Shown: positions 1 to 6,165, numbered from the stretch's first letter. The stretch: 6,274 bases of DNA from Ruminococcus sp. UBA3387 (GCA_002358895.1 DEPR01000007.1:9956-16229), one strand, 5' to 3'. Translations and numbers: made by a program. The notes: a model not told the origin generated them from the letters alone.

Positions 1-429
1 AGGGTCGCCAAGTCCAAGATTATAGAACTCATAGAACTCTACAGGAGGCTCACCGACACCGTCGCATTTATTTACACAAAGAATAATCGGTTTACCTGAC
101 TTCTGAAGCATTGCAGCTACTTCATAGTCATTTGCAGTAACTCCACAAGTCATATCTGTTACAAGAACAGTTACATCAGCTTTAGTTATAGCAAGCTCAG
201 CCTGTCTTCTCATCTGCGATAAAATCACGTCATCAGAATCAGGTTCAATACCACCTGTATCAACCAGCATAAACTCGTGATTAAGCCATTCGCACTTAGC
301 ATAAATTCTATCACGGGTAACACCGGGAGTATCTTCAACTATAGACAATCGCTGTCCAATAAGCTTATTGAACAAAGTAGATTTACCCACATTAGGTCTA
401 CCTACTATTGCAACTATCGGCAATGACAT
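1..429 (-). CDS. der: Ribosome-associated GTPase Der (EngA), N-terminal part, cut by window edge
   Basis: Der is a double-GTPase protein that acts in late assembly of the 50S ribosomal subunit. Only the first 143 residues are here, out of about 440 in the family, so this is most of the first G domain. The stop codon lies beyond the left edge. Visible motifs are G1/P-loop GRPNVGKS (residues 10-17), the G2 region DTPGVTRDR (33-41), G3 DTGG (57-60) and G4 NKCD (120-123). The second G domain and the KH-like domain are off the window. The ATG at 427-429 fits the family N-terminus ([17 protein letters not shown]) and has a GGAG ribosome binding site (438-441) 8 bases upstream. The gene follows the DUF512 gene by 51 bases with no promoter or strong terminator seen between them, so co-transcription is likely. 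Identification is secure. Confidence 0.97.
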   Translation of the reverse strand, partial: MSLPIVAIVGRPNVGKSTLFNKLIGQRLSIVEDTPGVTRDRIYAKCEWLNHEFMLVDTGGIEPDSDDVILSQMRRQAELAITKADVTVLVTDMTCGVTANDYEVAAMLQKSGKPIILCVNKCDGVGEPPVEFYEFYNLGLGDP

Positions 430-480
430 TCAATCATCTCCATTCATTTTATATACACGCAAACTGCGAAACTTCCATAA

Positions 481-1779
481 TTAACAACCAATAATTTTTT
501 CTAAATATTCATATCCGTCATTTGCTGATGCAGAAATCTTAATATCGAGTGCTTTTTCAACATAACTAACGGATAAATCGTCAAGAAAAATCGGCTCATC
601 GGCTTTAAGCATAACTTCAGGAATGATAAGCTCATCACCCAAGTCCATATCTTTAAGCTGTTCAATCATATCACCTGCAGTAATAAGTCCTGCAACGGTA
701 ATAGTTTCCCCGAAAAAGTAATTAATTATTTTTGCAACCTGCACTTCAACCTGCGGAAAACGGCTCATTATTTTTTGTGCAAGCATTTTATGAAAATCAT
801 ACGCTGCCACGCCTGTTACTACTGTTACTCTTCTTTTTTCAGGATGTGTATTACTTTCACTCAACGCTTTTTCAAGCTCGTCCTGCAGGGATCTGAGCAG
901 ACCAACACCGTTCTCATACTGAGGATAATCCTCATAGAAATCTGTATCAGGCAAATCTCTTTCGGCAATCAGATAAAACTCATCTGCAGGAAAAACCATA
1001 CGAGTGCCGAATTTTTCGAGGCATTCATCTTGCTTTTCTTCTATAATATCAATCACATCACCTGCAGTAGTCTTATTAAAGCTCTCCAGAGGATAAAGTC
1101 CATCTCTGAATTTAGTAAGCCCAACGGGAACGACTGCAACTGACTGGATATTTGGCATCAAATCAGCCAAATCATCAAGTGTTCGACAAAGCTCATCGCC
1201 GTCATTAACTCCTGGACAGCAGACAATCTGACAATTAAGCATTAGTCCACTATCGGCAATCATTTTCAGATACTTCAGCTTTTCTCCTGCAAAACGGTTA
1301 TTCATCATTTTACATCTCAGTTCAGGATTAGTTGTATGAACCGAAACATTAATATTCAGACGCATTTTAATAATACGTTCGATATCATCATCATTAAGGT
1401 TGGTAAGTGTTACATAATTCCCCTGTAAAAAAGACAGACGTGCATCGTCGTCTTTAAAATACAGAGTTTCACGCATATTGGGTGGCATCTGGTCAATAAA
1501 GCAGAAAATACATTTATTTGTACAGGACTGCTTATTATCCATCAGAAATGACTCAAACTCCATTCCCAAATCGTCATACTCAGATTTCTTCACGGATTTT
1601 TCAATTAATTTCCCATTACGCTCAATATGAATACTTACATTTTCATCGGCAGAATAAAACATATAGTCGAGGACATCGTTTATTTTATGTCCATTAAGCG
1701 ACAACAATATATCGCCCATTTTAAGTCTTGCTTTATGTGCAGGGCTATGTTTTACTATTCCCGTAACTTTTACAGACAT
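481..1779 (-). CDS. DUF512 family protein (PDZ domain + radical-SAM-like Fe-S region)
   Basis: This 432-residue protein belongs to the DUF512 family, often annotated as a putative radical SAM or Fe-S oxidoreductase. Its reaction is unknown to me. Residues about 1-65 look like a small PDZ domain (IVKHSPAHKARLKMGDILLSLNG). A cysteine cluster, CTNKCIFC (Cys86, Cys90, Cys93), has the CxxxCxxC spacing of radical SAM 4Fe-4S sites. It is followed by FIDQMPPNMRETLYFKDDD and a barrel-like middle region (NVSVHTT, QIVCCPGVNDG). The C-terminal part, about 290-425, is the DUF512 region (TGVAAYDF, ITVAGLITAGD, LKADEPIFLDD). Length is close to the family norm. The start ATG has a GGAAGGA-type ribosome binding site 8 bases upstream (1788-1795). 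A terminator-like hairpin ends about 30 bases before the start, leaving no room for a promoter after it. The gene sits between rpmF and der, which suggests but does not prove a link to translation. Confidence 0.9.
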   Translation of the reverse strand: MSVKVTGIVKHSPAHKARLKMGDILLSLNGHKINDVLDYMFYSADENVSIHIERNGKLIEKSVKKSEYDDLGMEFESFLMDNKQSCTNKCIFCFIDQMPPNMRETLYFKDDDARLSFLQGNYVTLTNLNDDDIERIIKMRLNINVSVHTTNPELRCKMMNNRFAGEKLKYLKMIADSGLMLNCQIVCCPGVNDGDELCRTLDDLADLMPNIQSVAVVPVGLTKFRDGLYPLESFNKTTAGDVIDIIEEKQDECLEKFGTRMVFPADEFYLIAERDLPDTDFYEDYPQYENGVGLLRSLQDELEKALSESNTHPEKRRVTVVTGVAAYDFHKMLAQKIMSRFPQVEVQVAKIINYFFGETITVAGLITAGDMIEQLKDMDLGDELIIPEVMLKADEPIFLDDLSVSYVEKALDIKISASANDGYEYLEKIIGC

Positions 1780-1800
1780 AACGAAAATCCTTCCTACAAC

Positions 1801-1837
1801 ATATAAAAGGCAGAGAAGGAAGATATCCTCCTCTGCC
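1801..1837 (-). terminator. Intrinsic terminator or attenuator between rpmF and the DUF512 gene
   Basis: Read on the minus strand, GGCAGAG (1837-1831) pairs with CTCTGCC (1815-1809). After one A/C mismatch, AGGA pairs with TCCT around a 5-base loop. The 3' arm is followed by TTTTATAT. This has the shape of a Rho-independent terminator, although the T-run is short and interrupted. It lies 65 bases beyond the rpmF stop and about 30 bases before the DUF512 start. It could end the yceD-rpmF transcript, or control readthrough into the DUF512 gene and der. Confidence 0.65.
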
Positions 1838-1880
1838 CTAAAGCCAAGCTATTGGGATAGCAGAGGTAAACCGCTATTCC
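1838..1880 (-). promoter_or_regulatory. Candidate leader region able to compete with the downstream terminator
   Basis: On the minus strand GGAATAGC (1880-1873) can pair with GCTATCC (1861-1855), with one bulged base, forming an upstream hairpin. Its 3' half overlaps CCTCTGC (1866-1860), which is exactly complementary to GCAGAGG (1836-1830), the 5' arm of the terminator hairpin. The two pairings of CCTCTGC are mutually exclusive, which is the layout of an antiterminator/terminator switch. I do not recognise a known riboswitch or ribosomal-protein leader here. The function is inferred from base pairing only. Confidence 0.35.
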
Positions 1881-1902
1881 ATTTAAAGCCCATAATCAAA
1901 AA

Positions 1903-2085
1903 TTATGCTTCCTTTTTGATTACTTCAACACCCTTATAGAATCCGCAATTCTTGCAAACCTTATGTGGTGATGTCAATTCGCCACAGTTTGAGCATCTGC
2001 TGAGTGCTGGTGCATCTAATTTCCATACTGCTGAACGTCTTTTATCACGTCTTGCTTTGGAAACTTTTCTCTTTGGTACTGCCAT
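1903..2085 (-). CDS. rpmF: 50S ribosomal protein L32 (zinc-binding form)
   Basis: L32 is a small, late-assembling protein of the large ribosomal subunit. The 60-residue product has the classic N-terminus MAVPKRKVSKARRDKRRS, a basic extension that contacts 23S rRNA. It also carries a zinc ribbon with paired cysteines Cys31/Cys34 (CSNC) and Cys44/Cys47 (CKNC), so this is the C+ paralogue type. Length is standard. A near-perfect ribosome binding site, GAGGAGGTG (core 2094-2100), lies upstream of the ATG with about 8 bases between, as expected for a highly expressed gene. It lies 41 bases after yceD, the usual bacterial partner, and the two should share a transcript. The common downstream neighbour plsX is not here; a terminator-like structure and the DUF512 gene follow instead. 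Confidence 0.98.
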   Translation of the reverse strand: MAVPKRKVSKARRDKRRSAVWKLDAPALSRCSNCGELTSPHKVCKNCGFYKGVEVIKKEA

Positions 2086-2126
2086 TGTTCGGCACCTCCT
2101 CTTTAGGAAAATAGATTAATTGCTAT

Positions 2127-2573
2127 TCAGGAGCAGTTACATTCACCTTCATTCAAATCTTGTCCGCAAACGTAACACAAGCCCCTGCAGTCTTCCCTGC
2201 AAAGAATCTTTGTAGGCAGCTGTAACAACAAATCTGAAATAGCTAATTCACTTAAATCAAGAGTATTATCGGGGCAGACAATATATTCATCACTGTCTGT
2301 GTTTGTAGCTTGAATTAATGTATGTTCAAAATTATAGACATACTCCCTGTTAAACTCTTTAAGACATCTGTCGCATATATGGTAAAGCGTAAACTTACAA
2401 GAATAAGTCATAGTAACTATTCCTGCTCTGTTTTCAATTTTTCCATTTAGTACGATTGGTGTTTTCAATGATTGACTGATATAAGTATCCTGCAGTTGTT
2501 CAGCCTCGATATTACAATCAAGCTCCTTAATCTCACCTTCAATATCGAAAATCTGTTTTAACTGCAAAATCAT
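2127..2573 (-). CDS. yceD: DUF177/YceD family protein, upstream partner of rpmF
   Basis: This is a 148-residue member of the YceD/DUF177 family, widely encoded just before rpmF. In plants and E. coli the family has been tied to 23S rRNA accumulation and processing; the biochemical role is not settled. Diagnostic features are CDRCLKEF (Cys67, Cys70) in the middle and a cysteine-rich C-terminus CREDCRGLCYVCGQDLNEG followed by ECNC (Cys125, 129, 133, 136, 145, 147). That tail resembles a metal-binding motif and matches the family consensus of Firmicutes members (ylbN in Bacillus). The start ATG has a GGGGTG ribosome binding site 5 bases upstream (2579-2584). The gene is first in a transcript driven by a consensus sigma-A promoter about 30 bases upstream, with rpmF following after 41 bases. 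Confidence 0.93.
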   Translation of the reverse strand: MILQLKQIFDIEGEIKELDCNIEAEQLQDTYISQSLKTPIVLNGKIENRAGIVTMTYSCKFTLYHICDRCLKEFNREYVYNFEHTLIQATNTDSDEYIVCPDNTLDLSELAISDLLLQLPTKILCREDCRGLCYVCGQDLNEGECNCS

Positions 2574-2600
2574 ATTTACACCCCAAACATCACAAATTTT

Positions 2601-2629
2601 ATTATAGCTCTTTCAGCTATATTTGTCAA
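2601..2629 (-). promoter_or_regulatory. Sigma-A promoter of yceD-rpmF, perfect consensus, with embedded inverted repeat
   Basis: On the minus strand there is a -35 box TTGACA (2629-2624), a 17-base spacer and a -10 box TATAAT (2606-2601). All positions match consensus. Transcription should begin near 2594, giving a leader of about 20 bases before the yceD ATG. A perfect 7-base inverted repeat, TATAGCT-N5-AGCTATA (2621-2603), fills the 3' part of the spacer and runs into the -10 box. It may be an operator. Confidence 0.92.
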
Positions 2630-2653
2630 TAGTTTTCCTAATTTTGTTTAAAA

Positions 2654-3058
2654 TTATTTAATAAATGCTCTGACTTTTGCTGGAAGTTCCTCTGCATCAG
2701 CTGAAACTGTGAAAACTATCTTGATATCCTTAGCAAGCATAGCTACTTTTTCAATCATAGCACCGAATTCGTCATAGTCTCTGCCACCGATTCTGAGGAT
2801 ACCGTCAACATATACTTCCTGGATATCATAGTTACCAGCAAGCATACCAGCTACAAAACCATAAAATGCATCATAGCTATTGATACCATATTCTTCTGCA
2901 TCAACGAGTCTTACTTTATGAGGAAGGTCGTATGTAAGCTTCATTCCTCTTTCAATACAAACTACGTTACCAGTTGCATTTTCGCAAGCAACCTTGATAG
3001 CGTCAACTAAAACTTTTGTTTTTCCTGTTCCTTTTTTTCCTGGAATCAAATTAATCAT
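2654..3058 (-). CDS. Small P-loop ATP-binding protein of unknown function
   Basis: This 134-residue protein has a clear Walker A motif at its N-terminus, GKKGTGKT (residues 7-14). A Walker B-like strand ends in an acidic residue at EVYVDG (Asp85), and a later strand IKIVFTVSAD (112-121) could be a sensor position. Similar short proteins in Clostridia are, to my memory, often labelled twitching motility protein PilT. That label is probably wrong: a PilT ATPase is about 350 residues and its Asp-box, His-box and N-terminal PAS-like domain are absent. No membrane segment or signal peptide is seen. The start is supported by an AAGGAG ribosome binding site 6 bases upstream (3065-3070). The gene follows pgi by 57 bases without a convincing terminator, so it is probably co-transcribed with it. 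Nucleotide binding is likely; hydrolysis and partners are unknown. Confidence 0.85.
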   Translation of the reverse strand: MINLIPGKKGTGKTKVLVDAIKVACENATGNVVCIERGMKLTYDLPHKVRLVDAEEYGINSYDAFYGFVAGMLAGNYDIQEVYVDGILRIGGRDYDEFGAMIEKVAMLAKDIKIVFTVSADAEELPAKVRAFIK

Positions 3059-3115
3059 ATTAAACTCCTTCCGCCCTTACGGACCTTTTATTTCAGAGCA
3101 TTACGCTCATTTAAA

Positions 3116-4447
3116 CTATTTTATTTTTGCTTCGAGTGCTTCCTTTTCAGACTCATAACCAGGCTTGCCGAGGAGAGCAAACATATTTTTCTTATAGCTC
3201 TCAACACCAGGCTGGTTAAACGGATTTACTCCAAGCATATATCCTGAAATAGCACAAGCCTTTTCAAAGAAATAAACCATTTCACCAAAGTTTTCTTCAT
3301 CAAGCTTATCTACTTCGAGTACGATATTAGGAACGCCACCCTCAGTATGTGCAAGCACAGTACCCTGGAAAGCCTTCTGATTTACAACTGACATATTCTG
3401 ATTTGTAAGGAAATTAAGTCCGTCAAGATTCTCTGCATCATCCTCCAGGAACAAATCCTGTTTAGCTTCCTTAATATCCACAACAGTTTCAAACATAATT
3501 CTTGAGCCATCCTGAACAAACTGTCCTAAAGAATGTAAATCTGTTGAGAAAGTAGCAGATGAAGGATAGATACCCTTATTGTCCTTACCTTCACTTTCAC
3601 CGAACAACTGTTTCCACCACTCAGCCATCATTGTAAAGCTTGGGTCATATGAAATAAGCATTTCAACACTTTTGCCCTTATTATACAGAATGTTTCTGAG
3701 TGCTGCATAAGTATAGCAGTCATTACCGTCATCTTTTGCATACTTGTCTTTAGCAGCTTTAGCGCCTGCCACAATCTTATCAATATCACAGCCTGCAACA
3801 GCTATAGGAAGCAGACCAACTGCTGTAAGCACAGAGAAACGTCCACCGATATCGTCAGCAATAACGAACGTTTCATAGCCTTCTGCATCAGAAAGCTCCT
3901 TCAATGTGCCTCTTGATTTATCAGTTGTAGCAAAAATACGGTTTTTAGCTTCTTCCTTGCCGTACTTGTCTTCAACAAGCTTCTTGAAAATTCTGAAAGC
4001 AAGTGCAGGTTCTGTAGTTGTACCTGACTTGGAAATCACATTAACGCAAATATCCTTACCTTCACAAATTGAAAGCACCTCGTTAAGATAAGTAGGGCTG
4101 ATGTTATTTCCCACAAAATAAATGTCCGGAGTATCTTTTGTCAAATTATTATAAAAAGGCGATTTCAAAAGCTCAATAGCTGCTCTTGCACCAAGATAAG
4201 AACCACCGATACCAATAACTATCAATACATCGGCTTTTTCTTTAATGCGTTCCGCTGCAACTTTGATTCTTTCAAACTCGTCTTTATCATAATTTTCAGG
4301 TAGATTTACCCAACCTAAAAAATCATTGCCCAGACCATCTCTTGCTTCAAGGGTGTTATGTGCCGCAGTAACAAGTGGTGCTATAGCAGTGAGTTCATGA
4401 GGTTGTACAAAAGATTCAAGATATTTAGCATTCAATTTAATTGCCAT
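3116..4447 (-). CDS. pgi: Glucose-6-phosphate isomerase
   Basis: Pgi interconverts glucose 6-phosphate and fructose 6-phosphate in the cytoplasm, at the second step of glycolysis and in reverse for gluconeogenesis. With the ATG at 4445-4447 the protein has 443 residues, close to the roughly 450 of Firmicutes Pgi. Visible motifs are [12 protein letters not shown] (from residue 79), the phosphate-binding SKSGTTTE (139-146), signature 1 [13 protein letters not shown] (around 199-211) and signature 2 [18 protein letters not shown]. Likely catalytic residues by family comparison are Glu284 (in FGESEG), His305 (in STDLHS) and Lys419. A longer reading from a TTG at 4489 is open, but that TTG abuts the promoter -10 box and has no ribosome binding site. 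The ATG has AAGGA at 4458-4462 and gives the family N-terminus [11 protein letters not shown]. The small P-loop gene follows downstream. Confidence 0.97.
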   Translation of the reverse strand: MAIKLNAKYLESFVQPHELTAIAPLVTAAHNTLEARDGLGNDFLGWVNLPENYDKDEFERIKVAAERIKEKADVLIVIGIGGSYLGARAAIELLKSPFYNNLTKDTPDIYFVGNNISPTYLNEVLSICEGKDICVNVISKSGTTTEPALAFRIFKKLVEDKYGKEEAKNRIFATTDKSRGTLKELSDAEGYETFVIADDIGGRFSVLTAVGLLPIAVAGCDIDKIVAGAKAAKDKYAKDDGNDCYTYAALRNILYNKGKSVEMLISYDPSFTMMAEWWKQLFGESEGKDNKGIYPSSATFSTDLHSLGQFVQDGSRIMFETVVDIKEAKQDLFLEDDAENLDGLNFLTNQNMSVVNQKAFQGTVLAHTEGGVPNIVLEVDKLDEENFGEMVYFFEKACAISGYMLGVNPFNQPGVESYKKNMFALLGKPGYESEKEALEAKIK

Positions 4448-4457
4448 ATCAATCAAA

Positions 4458-4462
4458 TCCTT
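4458..4462 (-). promoter_or_regulatory. Ribosome binding site that fixes the pgi start
   Basis: The minus strand reads AAGGA (within AGAAAGGA), 10 bases before the ATG at 4445-4447. No comparable purine-rich site precedes the alternative in-frame TTG at 4487-4489, which would lie upstream of the predicted transcription start. Confidence 0.75.
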
Positions 4463-4480
4463 TCTTCTATCATTAATAAT

Positions 4481-4509
4481 ATTATACAATATTTTTATAA
4501 ATATTTCAA
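4481..4509 (-). promoter_or_regulatory. Sigma-A promoter of pgi
   Basis: The minus strand carries a -35 box TTGAAA (4509-4504), a 17-base spacer and a -10 box TATAAT (4486-4481). The predicted start is near 4474, giving a leader of about 27 bases before the pgi ATG. An AT-only 10-base palindrome, ATAATATTAT (4476-4485), overlaps the -10 box but is low in information. Confidence 0.85.
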
Positions 4510-4530
4510 GTGCTTTACAGGCTCAGATAC

Positions 4531-4555
4531 ACTTTTGTGCAACTAATACAAAAGT
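4531..4555. repeat. Perfect 8-base inverted repeat just after the carboxypeptidase-like gene
   Basis: ACTTTTGT (4531-4538) and ACAAAAGT (4548-4555) flank a 9-base loop. The structure begins 5 bases beyond the stop codon at 4561-4563. On the minus strand no T-run follows (GTGTATC), so it is not a standard terminator for that gene. On the plus strand four T follow, but no plus-strand gene is known to need it. It may stabilise the 3' end of the mRNA. Confidence 0.4.
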
Positions 4556-4560
4556 TTTTA

Positions 4561-5757
4561 CTATGTATACAGCAGATTAAACAAAATACGTTTTATGGCA
4601 AAAGGCATCTTGATTTTCTCAACTTTTTCGGCAATTACAATATTCGACTTTAATATGGTTTTATCTCCATTTGAAAACACTATATTTCCAACTTTATCAC
4701 CAATTTTTACAGGTGCTTCTACACTGTTTTCCCTTTCAAACTCATATGTTATCTGAGGATATACACCACGGGGAATCAGAACGTTTGACAAGTTGTTAAA
4801 CTTTACACTTGTTTTGAGTTTTTCGCCATTATTAACTTTTATTTTCGATAATATTTCTTTATCAAATTCAGGCTCATAAATCTCGAAAGCTGTAAAGCCA
4901 TAATCCATTACAGCTTTCGCTTCGGAAAATTTCAAATCATCGTTATTTGAACCAAGCACAACGACACAAATCTCCATATTCCCACGTTTTGCAGTAGCTA
5001 CAAGGCTATCTCCTGCTGTTGCAGAACTACAGGATTTCAAGCCAGTACAACCATTATATGTTCTTATTAACCTGTTGGTGCTGACAAGCTCTACCTGATT
5101 ATTTCTGACATTTGCAATCCAGGTTGTGAAATACGGTGTCAAGCTTTCAAACTTTAATAATTCTTTTACCAAAATCGACAAATCGTATGCTGTTGAAACG
5201 GTATTTTCACTTATTCCTGTACAATCTGCAAACTTTGTATCTGACATTCCCAATTCTGTTGCTCGCTTGTTTATTAATTTCACAAACTTTTCTTCAGTGC
5301 CTCCGATTTTTTCTGCTAATGCTGTACAGGCGTCATTGGCATTCCCTATTGTAATTGATTTCAGTAATTCGTCAACACTGATTTTTTCGCCCACATCAAG
5401 CCAGATTTGTGGAGCTCCTTTTGAATTTGCATTTGAAGATACTGTAACCGTATCATCAAGGTTAAGCTTTCCACTTTCAATCTGTTCAGCTGTAATAAGA
5501 ACCGTCATCAATTTTGCAAGATGAGCAATCGGTCTTATTTTCTCAGCGTTTTTATCTGCTATAACTGTACTTGTACTTGCTTCAACAAGAATAGCTGACT
5601 TCGCCGTAACGTTCTGCATTATAGCATTATCTGATACAGCAACCGACTGGATAGGTATTATTTCACCAGAATATCCGTCCGAAAATGCATTAAGCGTGAA
5701 AGTATTTGAAAATAAAACAGCACATAGCATAAACAACATAACTTTTTTTAGTTTCAT
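4561..5757 (-). CDS. Secreted DacF/PBP5-like D,D-carboxypeptidase homologue with all catalytic motifs altered
   Basis: The 398-residue product has the layout of DacF/PBP5 (peptidase S11), enzymes that remove the terminal D-alanine from peptidoglycan stem peptides outside the membrane. It has a signal peptide (residues about 1-25, LKKVMLFMLCAVLF core), a penicillin-binding domain (about 50-290), a PBP5 C-terminal beta domain (about 295-380) and an amphipathic tail (MPFAIKRILFNLLYT) likely to sit on the membrane. Fold landmarks are clear: TAKSAILVEAST, KLMTVLITAEQIESGKLNLDD, NDACTALAEKIGG, LGMSDTKFADCTGI. The active-site motifs are not intact. SxxK reads HLAK (His79, Lys82), SxN reads NAN (139-141) and KTG reads KSC (241-243). 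The nucleophilic serine is therefore missing, and carboxypeptidase activity is unlikely. The frame is open and has an AGGAGG site 7 bases upstream (5765-5770), so this is not an obvious decaying pseudogene. No convincing promoter was found in its short upstream region. It may be a structural or sensing pseudoenzyme. Confidence 0.9.
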   Translation of the reverse strand: MKLKKVMLFMLCAVLFSNTFTLNAFSDGYSGEIIPIQSVAVSDNAIMQNVTAKSAILVEASTSTVIADKNAEKIRPIAHLAKLMTVLITAEQIESGKLNLDDTVTVSSNANSKGAPQIWLDVGEKISVDELLKSITIGNANDACTALAEKIGGTEEKFVKLINKRATELGMSDTKFADCTGISENTVSTAYDLSILVKELLKFESLTPYFTTWIANVRNNQVELVSTNRLIRTYNGCTGLKSCSSATAGDSLVATAKRGNMEICVVVLGSNNDDLKFSEAKAVMDYGFTAFEIYEPEFDKEILSKIKVNNGEKLKTSVKFNNLSNVLIPRGVYPQITYEFERENSVEAPVKIGDKVGNIVFSNGDKTILKSNIVIAEKVEKIKMPFAIKRILFNLLYT

Positions 5758-5812
5758 TGACCTGCCTCCTATAAATTGTTAGTACATTCTATTCAGCAAG
5801 TCCTGATAATAG

Positions 5813-5841
5813 AAATAAAAAAGCAGGCTATAAAGCCTGCT
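5813..5841 (-). terminator. Strong intrinsic terminator of the HPr-like gene
   Basis: On the minus strand AGCAGGCT (5841-5834) and AGCCTGCT (5829-5822) form a perfect 8-base stem with a 4-base loop, followed by a T-run (TTTTTATTT). It lies 11 bases after the HPr-like stop codon and separates that gene from the carboxypeptidase homologue. Confidence 0.93.
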
Positions 5842-5852
5842 GACCGGATTAG

Positions 5853-6083
5853 TTATTCAACAATAAATTCTTTGATTTCATCAATGAACTTATCTGCATT
5901 ATCGCTGTGAGCAACAAGTTCGATAGGATTTGAAAGGTCAAGGCTGAAGATACCCATAATTGACTTAGCATCAACTGCATATCTGCCTGAAATCAAATCT
6001 ACGTCAAAGTCATACAATGAAACAATGTTTACGAATTTCTTTACTGAAGCGATAGAATCCAATACGAGTTTTACTTTTTTCAT
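5853..6083 (-). CDS. HPr-like protein lacking the phosphorylatable histidine
   Basis: This 76-residue protein has the HPr fold signature. HPr carries phosphate from Enzyme I to PTS sugar permeases on His15, and in Firmicutes it is also phosphorylated on Ser46 to signal carbon status through CcpA. The regulatory region is well kept: DLISGRYAVDAKSIMGIFSL, with Ser41 aligning to Ser46. The active-site motif (G[IL]HARPA) is absent. An ungapped alignment to Bacillus HPr puts Ser10 at the His15 position, and the only histidine in the protein is His59. It thus resembles Bacillus Crh, which also lacks His15, and should not relay phosphate from Enzyme I. A regulatory role is inferred. The start has AGGAGG (6092-6097) 8 bases upstream. 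The gene stands alone, with its own strong promoter and terminator. Related His-less HPr proteins appear, from memory, to be common in Oscillospiraceae. Confidence 0.88.
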   Translation of the reverse strand: MKKVKLVLDSIASVKKFVNIVSLYDFDVDLISGRYAVDAKSIMGIFSLDLSNPIELVAHSDNADKFIDEIKEFIVE

Positions 6084-6143
6084 ATCTCATTCCTCCTAAA
6101 AATTACAACCTATGTTAAGGTATTTATTGGTTTATTTGTTTCA

Positions 6144-6157
6144 TAGATTTTCATCTA
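6144..6157 (-). promoter_or_regulatory. 5'-terminal stem-loop of the HPr-like mRNA
   Basis: The minus strand reads TAGAT-GAAA-ATCTA, a perfect 5-base stem with a GAAA tetraloop. It begins 2-3 bases after the predicted transcription start near 6160. Hairpins at the extreme 5' end can protect mRNA from decay. The rest of the roughly 75-base leader is AT-rich with no riboswitch I recognise. Confidence 0.4.
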
Positions 6158-6165
6158 CACCTTAT

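Noticed and set aside
430..480. CGCA-GTT-TGCG mini-hairpin between the DUF512 gene and der
   Set aside because: A 4-base-pair stem with no T-run is too weak to call a terminator or regulatory element.
775..1143. Open frame of 122 codons on the plus strand
   Set aside because: It lies wholly opposite the well-supported DUF512 gene, has no ribosome binding site, and encodes a Phe/Cys/Ile-rich product with no recognisable domain.
2654..3058. Annotation of the small P-loop protein as PilT
   Set aside because: It is far too short and lacks PilT-specific motifs; only the Walker A motif is shared.
3096..3108. Small hairpin GAGC-N5-GCTC between pgi and the P-loop gene
   Set aside because: The stem is only 4 base pairs and lacks a T-run, so it is not a credible terminator.
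3906..4546. Plus-strand open frames at 3906-4091 and 4358-4546
   Set aside because: The first is opposite pgi and the second spans the pgi start and promoter. Neither has a start signal or recognisable domain.
5126..5524. Two overlapping plus-strand open frames (5126-5524 and 5136-5354)
   Set aside because: Both lie opposite the carboxypeptidase-like gene, lack ribosome binding sites, and have compositions typical of antisense shadows.
5758..5812. Possible promoter for the carboxypeptidase-like gene (TTGCTG-N18-TTTATA on the minus strand)
   Set aside because: The predicted transcription start would fall inside or after the ribosome binding site. No better sigma-A match or clear sporulation-sigma match was found in this short gap.
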